45,217 nucleotides of DNA, taken from a virus. Both the position numbers and the translations under genes were made by a program. The notes below the pieces were generated by a model, which did not search any database, was not told the DNA's origin, and was given only the letters and a program-made list of their open reading frames with translations. The DNA lies in IMG/VR virus record IMGVR_UViG_3300037297_000118, positions 1 to 45,217 of that record; one strand, written 5' to 3'. Shown here in pieces: positions 1 to 6,647 of this stretch. How positions within the stretch are numbered: position 1 is the first letter of the stretch; each line of letters starts with the position of its first letter.

Positions 1-183
1 ACACTGGGTACACTGGGTACACCAATTTTTTTTTCACCTGTTGAATAATAGGGTGTTTTTTTTAGATGGTCCTGGTGTACCCACTGTACCCACTGTACCC
101 ATTTTCAGCTAATTGTATATTGTGTATATAGTTATATTGGGTACACTTTGGGTACAGTGGGTACACTTGTTTTCTATCGGTGA
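1..183. repeat. Left copy of terminal direct repeat
   Basis: Matches 45035-45217 over 183 bp with one difference (T at 56, C at 45090). This is either assembly overlap of a circular or circularly permuted genome or a true short terminal repeat. The single mismatch suggests population variation or an unfinished overlap. The copy includes eight complete GGGTACA/TGTACCC heptamers. Confidence 0.95.
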
Positions 184-217
184 TCAAGAAAAAATTTAAT
201 TTTTTTTCGTTTAAAAC

Positions 218-246
218 TGGATTTTTAGAAAAACTGGTGATACAAT
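218..246 (+). promoter_or_regulatory. Candidate promoter for the rightward arm
   Basis: Weak -35 TGGATT (218-223), 17-bp spacer and -10 TACAAT (241-246) with an extended -10 TGA in front. The -10 lies inside a perfect palindrome, so binding there would block RNA polymerase. The assignment rests on consensus match only. Confidence 0.45.
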
Positions 247-257
247 TAATTGTATCA
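238..257. promoter_or_regulatory. 20-bp perfect palindrome over the -10 box, candidate operator
   Basis: TGATACAATTAATTGTATCA is a perfect inverted repeat. A half-site AATTGTATC recurs at 2213-2221, just downstream of the -10 box of the promoter for the gene at 2244, and both are followed by a similar AGAGTTAAGGAGTT leader. This suggests a dimeric regulator acting on both promoters, although the dyad could also act as an mRNA hairpin. Confidence 0.45.
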
Positions 258-278
258 AGAGTTAAGGAGTTATGAACT

Positions 279-767
279 ATGAAGAATTATTTTAGTGAAT
301 GTGCTGATCTTGAAGCTGCAAAAAAGATTTACAGAAAGCTTGCTTTTAAATTGCACCCTGATCAGGGTGGATCAAAAGAAGCTTTTCAGAATCTTCAGAA
401 TCAGTATGAAGCTTTTCTTAACAACACCTGGACAAATGCGTTTAATGCTTATGCTGAAGAAAAGGGTTATGCACCTAAAGCTAATGCTGATGTTTTTAAG
501 GAGATTTTGAAAGAAGCTGTCAAGCTTGCAAATGACAAGTATCTTGTGCAGATCATCGGTTATTGGATTTATGTTTTTAACGGTTTCACCATTAAAGAAG
601 ATTTGAAATCTTTGGGTTTCTGGTGGAGCAAGAAACATAAAGCATGGATTTATTCTGGTATGTCTAAAATCAAGATTACTACCAGACTAACCCTTGATCA
701 GATTAAAGATCACTATGGTTGTGAAACTATAGTTGATGAAAAAGAAGAAATTAAGAAGATTCAATAG
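279..767 (+). CDS. J-domain (DnaJ-like) protein
   Basis: 162 aa. The N-terminus is a minimal J domain: helix II ending in the HPD signature at residues 26-28, then a short GG loop and a helix reading EAFQNLQNQYEAF. J domains stimulate host DnaK (Hsp70) ATPase, so the protein may direct the host chaperone to phage targets. Residues 90-140 form an aromatic-rich domain (GYWIYVFNGFT, LGFWWSKKHKAWIY) that I associate with other phage J proteins but cannot assign. The start follows AAGGAG by 9 nt. It is the first gene of the rightward arm, so it is probably expressed early. Confidence 0.8.
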   Translation: MKNYFSECADLEAAKKIYRKLAFKLHPDQGGSKEAFQNLQNQYEAFLNNTWTNAFNAYAEEKGYAPKANADVFKEILKEAVKLANDKYLVQIIGYWIYVFNGFTIKEDLKSLGFWWSKKHKAWIYSGMSKIKITTRLTLDQIKDHYGCETIVDEKEEIKKIQ

Positions 768-815
768 TTGAAGTTTTAATTAAAAAGTTATAAAATTTAT
801 ATTAAGGGGTTTTAT

Positions 816-1094
816 ATGGAAGAAAAACAAACAGTAATTTGTGCATGGTGCAATAAGGTTTTAGAACAGGGAAATAGTAAACATATTTCCCACGGTATGT
901 GTAAAAGCTGTTTACAGGAACAGCTAAAGGAGTTGTCAAGAATAGAGAACAGAACAATTAAAAAAGAATATGTTTTAACTGATAGTTCTGGTGCTGTTTA
1001 TGATTGTCGATTAATGGATAAAATAGAACTTGACAAAGCACAAGCTATTATGTTAGAATCAACTGATGGTTTTAGATTCTGGAAACTGAAATAA
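816..1094 (+). CDS. Small zinc-finger protein
   Basis: 92 aa. The N-terminal third carries a probable treble-clef or zinc-ribbon site: CAWC near residue 10, then H and CKSC, with conserved spacing for four zinc ligands. The remainder is a short beta-rich domain ending in WKLK. The start ATG follows AAGGGG by 6 nt. It lies between the J-domain gene and the DUF2786 gene in one operon. I do not recognise a family, and nucleic-acid or protein binding is only inferred from the zinc site. Confidence 0.7.
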   Translation: MEEKQTVICAWCNKVLEQGNSKHISHGMCKSCLQEQLKELSRIENRTIKKEYVLTDSSGAVYDCRLMDKIELDKAQAIMLESTDGFRFWKLK

Positions 1095-1106
1095 GGAGTT
1101 AAGGAA

Positions 1107-1841
1107 ATGGAAGGAAAAGAAACGATTTTAAAACGGATTCAAAAACTGTTTGCACTTGCTGGTAATAACCCATCTGAAAAAGAAGCATATGCAGCTATGT
1201 TGAAAGCACAAGAATTGCTGCTTGAACATGGTTTGTCTATGGAGCAGGTAAACGGTTTTGAAGAGGAAGAAAAAGCAGATTCTTCTATTAAAGAAGATTC
1301 CGTTGAACAGGGTGGTGGTAAACTGTATGGTTGGCAAACTGTTGTGATGCGTGTTATTACTAAGAACTTTAGATGCAAATGGTTTGTTGATCGTGATAAT
1401 GGAAGGATCACGAAAAAGGGAACATATAGAAACGATAAGAAGCTGATGTTGTTTGGTCAAGCAAAAGATGTTGATGCAGCAAGGGAAACAATTAATTTTA
1501 TTTTCAAGGTTGCACCTGCTTTGTGGAAACAGTTTTATAAAACGTGGTCTGAAATACCTGGAAACTTTACTTTTAATAAATCACAAACCTATGCTATGAA
1601 AAATGATTATTTTGCAGGGTTTGCTAAAGGGTTAGAAGATAAATTTATTGAGCAGGTACAAAGCAAAGATTTAATGATTGTTATTCCTGATGCTGTTATC
1701 AATTCATGGGAAATGCGATCAAGAAACTTTACCAGTTTAAAAGGTTCTGGTTTTAATCGGTCCTATAATGATCAAGCTTATGGTCAAGGTTATAGGGATG
1801 GGAAAGGTGCATCTGAAAAACACAAATATATTAATGGTTAA
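1107..1841 (+). CDS. DUF2786 domain protein
   Basis: 244 aa. Residues 4-46 (ILKRIQKLFALAGNN, EAYAAMLKAQELLLEHGLS) match the DUF2786 pattern, a helical domain common in phage and bacterial proteins of unknown function. The following region, with W, F and K-rich segments and a C-terminal GYRDGK, resembles the domain usually fused to DUF2786. A strong AAGGAG precedes the ATG by 8 nt. The gene is translated in series with the upstream zinc-finger gene (12-nt gap). Its biochemical role is unknown; proximity to regulatory genes suggests an early function. Confidence 0.75.
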   Translation: MEGKETILKRIQKLFALAGNNPSEKEAYAAMLKAQELLLEHGLSMEQVNGFEEEEKADSSIKEDSVEQGGGKLYGWQTVVMRVITKNFRCKWFVDRDNGRITKKGTYRNDKKLMLFGQAKDVDAARETINFIFKVAPALWKQFYKTWSEIPGNFTFNKSQTYAMKNDYFAGFAKGLEDKFIEQVQSKDLMIVIPDAVINSWEMRSRNFTSLKGSGFNRSYNDQAYGQGYRDGKGASEKHKYING

Positions 1842-1853
1842 GGAGTTTAATAA

Positions 1854-2030
1854 ATGCACTGTATTAAATGTGGGCATATTTTTAAAGTAGATGAAAAAAT
1901 GCATTTGGTTTCTGGTGCAGCTATTTGTGAAGCTTGTTTTAAATGTCCTGGTGGATGCAGCAGGGTTGTTGTTCAAGCTGATGGTACATTTAAATGTTTG
2001 GTTTGTGGTACTGTCAGGAAAGCTAATTAA
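1854..2030 (+). CDS. Small double zinc-ribbon protein
   Basis: 58 aa, too short for most gene callers. It carries four cysteine pairs: CIKC (residues 3-6), CEAC (25-28), CPGGC (31-35) and CLVC (48-51), enough for two zinc sites. A TAAGGAG sits 11 nt upstream of the ATG, and the gene follows the DUF2786 gene by 12 nt. It ends just before a strong terminator, so it closes the first operon. Function unknown; likely a nucleic-acid or protein-binding adaptor. Confidence 0.75.
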   Translation: MHCIKCGHIFKVDEKMHLVSGAAICEACFKCPGGCSRVVVQADGTFKCLVCGTVRKAN

Positions 2031-2050
2031 AAGTATCAGATGCACCTTGA

Positions 2051-2084
2051 AACAGGGGATTTTGAAAATCCCCTGTTTTTTTAT
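2051..2084 (+). terminator. Rho-independent terminator closing the first operon
   Basis: 13-bp arms AACAGGGGATTTT (2051-2063) and AAAATCCCCTGTT (2065-2077), so the loop forms by opening the innermost A-T pairs. A T-run at 2076-2082 follows. It sits 20 nt after the stop codon at 2030. Confidence 0.9.
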
Positions 2085-2086
2085 TT

Positions 2087-2148
2087 AAAACCTTGCACGT
2101 GAAGGCATCACCACGGCATTTTCTAAAGCAAGTTGATACTTGGATACC
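2087..2148 (+). promoter_or_regulatory. Bipartite upstream element, copy 1
   Basis: Two blocks: AAAACCTTGCACGTGAAGG (2087-2105) and TGATACTTGGATACC (2134-2148), 28 bp apart. The same two blocks with the same 28-bp gap occur on the minus strand at 33711-33650. In both cases the second block ends exactly 57 bp before a -10-like hexamer (here TATATT, 2206-2211). The sequence between the blocks is not conserved, so this looks like selected spacing rather than recent duplication. Likely an activator-binding region or a structured RNA leader. Confidence 0.7.
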
Positions 2149-2182
2149 ACCCAAATCAAGCATAAAATTTTTTCTGAAAATC

Positions 2183-2211
2183 TGGATATCTGCAAAAAAC
2201 CGTGCTATATT
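2183..2211 (+). promoter_or_regulatory. Promoter downstream of bipartite element, copy 1
   Basis: Extended -10 TGC-TATATT (2203-2211) with a poor -35 (TGGATA, 2183-2188) at 17 bp. The weak -35 plus the conserved upstream element suggests activator dependence. It would drive the gene at 2244. Confidence 0.5.
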
Positions 2212-2243
2212 TAATTGTATCTTAGAGTTAAGGAGTTTAGGAA

Positions 2244-2399
2244 ATGACAAGAAAAGATTATGAATGGTTTGCTGATCTGATTGGGGTGTATCAGAAAGAA
2301 TTGCCTTGGAAGTTTGTACAGGAAATTGAAGATTATTTTGAAGCTGCTAACCCTAAATTTGATCGGGAAAAGTTTGAAAAAAGAATAGAATTAGATTGA
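2244..2399 (+). CDS. Small acidic helical protein
   Basis: 51 aa (MTRKDYEWFADLIGVYQKEL at the start), rich in acidic and aromatic residues and predicted helical. AAGGAG lies 8 nt upstream of the ATG. It is alone in its transcription unit, with a bipartite element and promoter upstream and a terminator hairpin from 2427. The opening resembles short phage proteins of the pattern YE.FA..I, but I cannot name a function. The tight regulatory framing argues that it is a real gene. Confidence 0.7.
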   Translation: MTRKDYEWFADLIGVYQKELPWKFVQEIEDYFEAANPKFDREKFEKRIELD

Positions 2400-2425
2400 C
2401 AGAAAACAGTAAAACGTGCTACATT
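2396..2425 (+). promoter_or_regulatory. Sigma70-type promoter overlapping a stop codon
   Basis: Perfect -35 TTGACA (2396-2401, overlapping the TGA stop at 2397-2399), 18-bp spacer and extended -10 TGC-TACATT (2417-2425). The predicted start near 2432 falls inside the left arm of the terminator hairpin at 2427-2451. New transcripts would therefore lack an intact hairpin and escape termination. Confidence 0.7.
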
Positions 2426-2426
2426 T

Positions 2427-2460
2427 AAAGCAGGTTCGTTGAACCTGCTTTATTTTTTTT
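2427..2460 (+). terminator. Rho-independent terminator
   Basis: Perfect 11-bp stem AAAGCAGGTTC / GAACCTGCTTT with a GTT loop (2438-2440), then TATTTTTTTT. It ends transcripts coming from 2244-2399. A promoter sits immediately upstream, so the start site lies within the hairpin. Confidence 0.9.
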
Positions 2461-2476
2461 ATAAGGAGTTTTGCAG

Positions 2477-2914
2477 ATGGCAAAAAGCAAAACAAAATCT
2501 TCAGGGGATGCTTCAAAGGAAGAATTGAAGCAAGCGAAAAGGGAAGCAAAGATCAGGATCAGGGATTTTATTAAATCCCTGGAAGATGATCACCAATTGA
2601 AAGCTGATCTTCTGCTTGTAGTGGGTGTTGGTAGAGTTGGTAGAAAATCAACAGTTGCTTCTATGAACATGCAAATCAAAGATGCTTTGATAGAAGCAGG
2701 GGAACAGGGATTGACCGAAATGGACATTTTTAAACAGTTCAAAATTGGTCGTCCTGAAATGAACAGGAAGGTTCGTTTGTTCCTAAAGGTTGCCGATCCT
2801 GATTCAAGGGTATGGGTTAGTTTCAAAGATGGTGTTTACAGAGTTGAAGCACTTGGAGCAAACCCACCTGAAGAATGGGGTGGTTATCTTCCTTCAGATG
2901 TAGAGCAGCTATAA
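2477..2914 (+). CDS. Winged-helix-like DNA-binding protein
   Basis: 145 aa from ATG at 2477, chosen because AAGGAG (2463-2468) lies 8 nt upstream. A TTG at 2471 in the same frame is too close to that site. The N-terminal 35 residues are Lys/Glu-rich and helical. The segment from about residue 65 (MNMQIKDALIEAGEQGLTEM, then a helix and RVWVSFKDGVYRVEAL) looks like a winged helix: three helices followed by a beta wing. It has its own promoter and terminator directly before the terminase genes, so a regulatory or packaging-site binding role is plausible. The fold is inferred from pattern only. Confidence 0.55.
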   Translation: MAKSKTKSSGDASKEELKQAKREAKIRIRDFIKSLEDDHQLKADLLLVVGVGRVGRKSTVASMNMQIKDALIEAGEQGLTEMDIFKQFKIGRPEMNRKVRLFLKVADPDSRVWVSFKDGVYRVEALGANPPEEWGGYLPSDVEQL

Positions 2915-2934
2915 AGCTGCACGGTTTACCTTGC

Positions 2935-2964
2935 AAAATCCCCTGGAAACAGGGGATTTTTTTT
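2935..2964 (+). terminator. Rho-independent terminator before the packaging genes
   Basis: Stem AAAATCCCCTG (2935-2945), loop GAAA and CAGGGGATTTT (2950-2960), followed by TTTT. The arms have the same sequence as those of the terminator at 2051-2077 but in swapped order. Confidence 0.9.
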
Positions 2965-2965
2965 A

Positions 2966-2994
2966 TTGACAATTTAATTTAAATCTGGTACTGT
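2966..2994 (+). promoter_or_regulatory. Promoter for the packaging and head genes
   Basis: TTGACA (2966-2971), 17-bp spacer and extended -10 TGG-TACTGT (2986-2994), directly after the terminator at 2935. It would give a leader of about 60 nt before TerS at 3061. It is the best promoter candidate seen for the long rightward morphogenesis operon. Confidence 0.65.
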
Positions 2995-3060
2995 TTAATA
3001 AATCCCATCTTCTAAATTCATTTTTAATTTATTACAACCTGCAATAATGGGCTATACTAA

Positions 3061-3414
3061 ATGACATTAGATGAAAAGAAACAGGTAATTATAAATGAAT
3101 TTGAAGCAATCCCAAATTTAGATTTAGCAATTGAATCTGCAAAAATAAATTATGGTTTAACAGATAAAGATATAAAACGTGCTTTTGAAGATTCTGATTT
3201 TAATAGAAGAATTAAGAAAGTTGAAATTGATTTTAAAAAAGAACTATTAGATAATTATCTTGATTTGGTTAGATCAGTAAAAGATGATGATAGGTTAAAA
3301 TCACAATTGTTAATTAAAAGTTTAGAAACATTTGTTTCTGAAGTATTTGGTTCAAAAGATAAAAAAGAAGCGCCTGTTGTTCCGCAAAAGATCATATTGG
3401 AAGGTGTAGATTGA
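3061..3414 (+). CDS. terS: Terminase small subunit (probable)
   Basis: 117 aa. Assigned mainly by its place directly before TerL, with a 4-nt overlap, and by its size. The N-terminal half is helical and could hold a helix-turn-helix (DLAIESAKINYGLTDKDIKR); the rest is charged helix suited to oligomer formation. Small subunits recognise the packaging site and stimulate the large-subunit ATPase. No strong ribosome site precedes the ATG at 3061, which is unusual in this genome, so the start is less certain. Confidence 0.6.
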   Translation: MTLDEKKQVIINEFEAIPNLDLAIESAKINYGLTDKDIKRAFEDSDFNRRIKKVEIDFKKELLDNYLDLVRSVKDDDRLKSQLLIKSLETFVSEVFGSKDKKEAPVVPQKIILEGVD

Positions 3415-4688
3415 TCCAAAAAGTACAGATAATTAAAAAGGTTCAAGATACACTTGTTAAATCAGATAAAAGGCATAGGTTGATTGTTGGTGGTAGGGGT
3501 AAAGGTGCAAGTTGGTCAATAGCACGTGTTCTATTATTGGAAGGGATGCGTGATTCTTTATTTATTCCTTGTGTTCGTGAAATCCAAAAAACAATACGTT
3601 ATTCAGTAAAAAAATTGCTCGACGATACAATTGAACATTTCGGGTGGGAATGGTTTTATAATTCAACACTAACTGAAATTTCTGGTATTAATGGAACTAA
3701 GTTTATTTTTGTAGGGATGCAGGATTTTAAAGCTGATGATGTTAAATCACTTGAAGGTGCAGATCGGTGTTGGGTTGCTGAAGCACAAGCAATTAGTAGA
3801 AGATCAATTAATATTTTAAGACCAACAATCAGAAAAGAAAATTCTGTTATCTGGTGGGATTTTAACCCACGATATGAAACTGATCCTGTTTGGATAGATT
3901 ATATTTTAAATGCTGATCCTAATGCAGAAGTGCTTTGGTTAAATTGGAAAGATAACCCTTGGTTTACTGATGCATTAAAATTAGAATTAGAATCTGATTA
4001 TAGAAGAAATGAAGAGGAAGCACGGCATATTTGGGAAGGTGAATTAAGAACTGCTGGTGATCGTTTTGTATGTCCATCTTCTTTAGTTGATATTGCAATT
4101 GAAAATAAAATTAATTTTCTTGAAGGTGATAGTGTAGTAGGTGCAGATATAGCGCATCAGGGTGGTGATCATATTGTATTTTATCGTAGGCATGGAAATA
4201 AAATAGTTGATAAGTATGAATCTCAATATCAAAATACACAAACAACAATTAGACATTTAAAATCCTTTGCAATTGATAAATCAGTAATAATTAATATTGA
4301 TAATGGTGATATTGGGAAAGCTGTTGCAGATTTTCTTGAAGCAGATGGTTGGAAAGTAAACAGAATTAATTTTGGTGGTAAACCAATTGATACAGAACAC
4401 TATGAAGATATTGCAACAGAAATGTATTTTAATTTAAGGGATAAACTACAATATATTGATATTCCAAATGATGAAGAATTAAGAAACCAATTAATACAAA
4501 GGAAATATGATTTTATAAATGGTCGTAGAGGTTATGAAGTAATGAAAATTGAAAATAAAGATACATTTAAAGAACATGCTGTTATGAATAGTAATTCTCC
4601 TGATAAAGCTGATGCTTTAGTATTGTGTTTTTATGAAGGTGCAGCAAAAAATGCTTATGCTACAACAGTTGATTATAACATTTTTTAA
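3411..4688 (+). CDS. terL: Terminase large subunit
   Basis: 425 aa. The ATPase domain has a deviant Walker A (VGGRGKGAS, residues 27-35), a Walker B-like segment (CWVAEAQAIS, about 120-129) and WWDFNPRYETDP. The RNase H-like nuclease domain starts with GADIAHQGGD (near 245), then NIDNGDIG and the late acidic motif DKADAL. This is the PBSX-like terminase layout. It pumps DNA into the prohead and cuts concatemers. The start is TTG at 3411 in a TTGA overlap with the TerS stop, with GGAAGG 6 nt upstream. The P-loop lysine is displaced from the usual GKS/T position. Confidence 0.9.
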   Translation: MIQKVQIIKKVQDTLVKSDKRHRLIVGGRGKGASWSIARVLLLEGMRDSLFIPCVREIQKTIRYSVKKLLDDTIEHFGWEWFYNSTLTEISGINGTKFIFVGMQDFKADDVKSLEGADRCWVAEAQAISRRSINILRPTIRKENSVIWWDFNPRYETDPVWIDYILNADPNAEVLWLNWKDNPWFTDALKLELESDYRRNEEEARHIWEGELRTAGDRFVCPSSLVDIAIENKINFLEGDSVVGADIAHQGGDHIVFYRRHGNKIVDKYESQYQNTQTTIRHLKSFAIDKSVIINIDNGDIGKAVADFLEADGWKVNRINFGGKPIDTEHYEDIATEMYFNLRDKLQYIDIPNDEELRNQLIQRKYDFINGRRGYEVMKIENKDTFKEHAVMNSNSPDKADALVLCFYEGAAKNAYATTVDYNIF

Positions 4689-4699
4689 GGAAAATTAAC

Positions 4700-6061
4700 A
4701 TGGGGTTATTCGACCGAAAAAATAAAAAGAAAGAAAGAACTATTACAATACAAGCAATTTCAGATGTAGAGGGAAGAAAAGAAGCAGTTTTAATTGAATC
4801 ATTATTAACTGGTAGAACAATCAATATTACTATTCCAGGTACAGTAAATGCATATTCAAATTATGAATCACAAGTTATTGAAACGTATAGAAAATATAAT
4901 GGTTTTAGTAGTTTTGGAAATCAGCAAGCACGTGCAATTGTTGATTTAAGAACTGCTTTTATTGCAGGGGAAGGTATTTCTGTAAGTGCTGAAAAAGATA
5001 GAACTGCAAAATGGATTGAAAAACAATTCCAGAAAAATAATTTTAATTCTATCAACTTTATTGAATCTGTAAAGGGTACTGAATTAGCTGGACAATCCCT
5101 TTTTATTCTAAAACCTAAAGAATGGATGGATGGTCAATTATATATAAAATTTATTCGTGTTCCTTATTCAATTGACCATGCATATCGTCCTGTTTATGAT
5201 GATAAACTAACAAAAGAAAATATTATTGATATTCAAATTAAAAAAGATGGTGTTTGGGTTAGTGCAGGGTTTAGGAATTATCTTTATGTTAGAACTGGTG
5301 GTGATGATTTTAGCAGCTATGGAGCAGTTACAAAAACAGGTGTTGTTTTAACTGACATAGAAAATTATGATAGAGCAATTAAAGATATGCGTAGAAATAA
5401 TCATATCTTTGCAAGAATAACACCCGTTTTTGAAACTGCATCAGCAGGTGAAGCTAATGGTTTACAGGCAAAGTTGAATGATTTAAAATGGAAAATTGGT
5501 CAAGCTTTTATTGGAAGTGCGAAATTTAAATATGAAACACCATCACAAGGTGCACATGAAAATTTAAATTCTGAATTGGTTGCAACAGTTAAAACAATTT
5601 CTTCTGTTACTGGTGTACCTGTACACTGGTTAGGGTATGTTGATTTAATGTCTAATAGATCAACAGCAGAAACCCTTTATGAAATGATCAAACAACATAC
5701 AGTAAATGAAAGATCAATTTGGGAATCTTCATTATATGATATGATCATCAAAGCACAAGAAATGTATATTGATTCTGGTGGTCAAGAAATTTCAAACCTT
5801 GATTATAATTTTGAAGTAAAGTTACCCCTTATTGATTTTGCTGGTTTTCTTGATCGTGTAAAAGCTTTGAATCTTGCCTATACTGATGAAGCAATTTCTA
5901 TTGATGATTATAGAAATATGCTTCCAGGTATTGATCCATATAAAACAAAACGTGCAATTGAAAAAGAAAAGAAAAGTGAAAAAGATAATTTAATGTCTAT
6001 GGGGTTGCAGTTGCAACAGCAAGAAAACAATTTAGAGCAGGAAGGGGAACAGGCGATATGA
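4700..6061 (+). CDS. Portal protein
   Basis: 453 aa, a usual size for a siphovirus portal. It follows TerL by 11 nt with AAGGAA in front of the ATG. Supporting features are the segment GNQQARAIVDLRTAFIAGEGISV near residues 72-96, a helical stem region, the segment SVTGVPVHWLGYVDLMSNRSTAE typical of portal clip and stem regions, and a polar, Gln-rich C-terminus. Twelve copies would form the DNA entry channel and dock the terminase. Family membership is inferred from position, size and these segments. Confidence 0.85.
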   Translation: MGLFDRKNKKKERTITIQAISDVEGRKEAVLIESLLTGRTINITIPGTVNAYSNYESQVIETYRKYNGFSSFGNQQARAIVDLRTAFIAGEGISVSAEKDRTAKWIEKQFQKNNFNSINFIESVKGTELAGQSLFILKPKEWMDGQLYIKFIRVPYSIDHAYRPVYDDKLTKENIIDIQIKKDGVWVSAGFRNYLYVRTGGDDFSSYGAVTKTGVVLTDIENYDRAIKDMRRNNHIFARITPVFETASAGEANGLQAKLNDLKWKIGQAFIGSAKFKYETPSQGAHENLNSELVATVKTISSVTGVPVHWLGYVDLMSNRSTAETLYEMIKQHTVNERSIWESSLYDMIIKAQEMYIDSGGQEISNLDYNFEVKLPLIDFAGFLDRVKALNLAYTDEAISIDDYRNMLPGIDPYKTKRAIEKEKKSEKDNLMSMGLQLQQQENNLEQEGEQAI

Positions 6062-6189
6062 AAGTAGTTACAGTAATGGATTGGTACAAGAAAAAGTATC
6101 CTAAAAAGTATGCTGAAATTACAGGTGAAGAAAAAGAGGAAAAACCAAAAGCTAAAATTGAAAAGAAATCAGAAATTAAAAAGGAATAG
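6058..6189 (+). CDS. Small lysine-rich protein
   Basis: 43 aa, overlapping the portal stop as ATGA, so translation is probably coupled. It starts MKVVTVMDWYKKKYPKKYAE and continues as a Lys/Glu-rich tail. Similar tiny charged proteins are seen after portal genes in other phages, but I cannot name it. The alternative is an untranslated spacer; the exact ATGA coupling and the open frame up to the next gene argue for a gene. Confidence 0.55.
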   Translation: MKVVTVMDWYKKKYPKKYAEITGEEKEEKPKAKIEKKSEIKKE

Positions 6190-6191
6190 TT

Positions 6192-6647
6192 ATGTATAAA
6201 AAAGTTTTACAAGTTGCAACACCTGAAGGCGAAAAGATAGTTGCCCATGTTCAAAAATCAGGTACATGGGTAATTATTAATGTACCTTATTTAGAAGCTG
6301 TTAAAAAAGATAAACCTGAATTTGCAAAAAAGGGAATTATTAATTTCAAAGTAAAACTTTCAGATTATTCAAATGCAATTATTAGTTTAACAAAATATCT
6401 TGAAGATTTGTTTTTAAAGGAAATGTCTGATGAAAATAACCGTACAAGCATTAGAACTAAATCTAAATCTGGAAGAAATGAAAGAAAAGATACCGAAACA
6501 AAAACTGGAACAACTGAAGGGGAAGGGGATTCTGCAAGCTTACACGATAGCACAAGAGGGAATCAGCAAACCCAAAGTGATCGGGGAAGGACAGCAGATT
6601 CTAAAATGGACAAAATCGACGATCAGGAGATTAGCAGACAAGATTAA
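6192..6647 (+). CDS. Unknown head-region protein with overprinted C-terminus
   Basis: 151 aa. Residues 1-77 look like a normal folded protein (MYKKVLQVATPEGEKIVAHV, alternating beta strands, then helix). Residues 78-151 are low-complexity, polar and probably disordered, and lie over the first 218 nt of the protease-scaffold gene in another frame. Codon use in the overlap is unlike the rest of the genome (many GGG, GAG, ATC, CTG codons), which fits two constrained frames. Function unknown; its place between portal and protease suggests a head accessory role. Confidence 0.6.
   Translation: MYKKVLQVATPEGEKIVAHVQKSGTWVIINVPYLEAVKKDKPEFAKKGIINFKVKLSDYSNAIISLTKYLEDLFLKEMSDENNRTSIRTKSKSGRNERKDTETKTGTTEGEGDSASLHDSTRGNQQTQSDRGRTADSKMDKIDDQEISRQD

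Larger units (their letters stand above)
184..278. other. Leader of the rightward arm
   Basis: Non-coding, very AT-rich stretch between the heptamer array and the first rightward gene. It contains a candidate promoter (218-246), a 20-bp perfect palindrome (238-257) and the AAGGAG ribosome site (264-269). No gene is seen here. Confidence 0.6.

Noticed and set aside
2427-2451. Hairpin read as part of a tRNA (GGTTC motif)
   Set aside because: The GGTTC is part of a perfect terminator stem followed by a T-run; there is no acceptor or anticodon arm.
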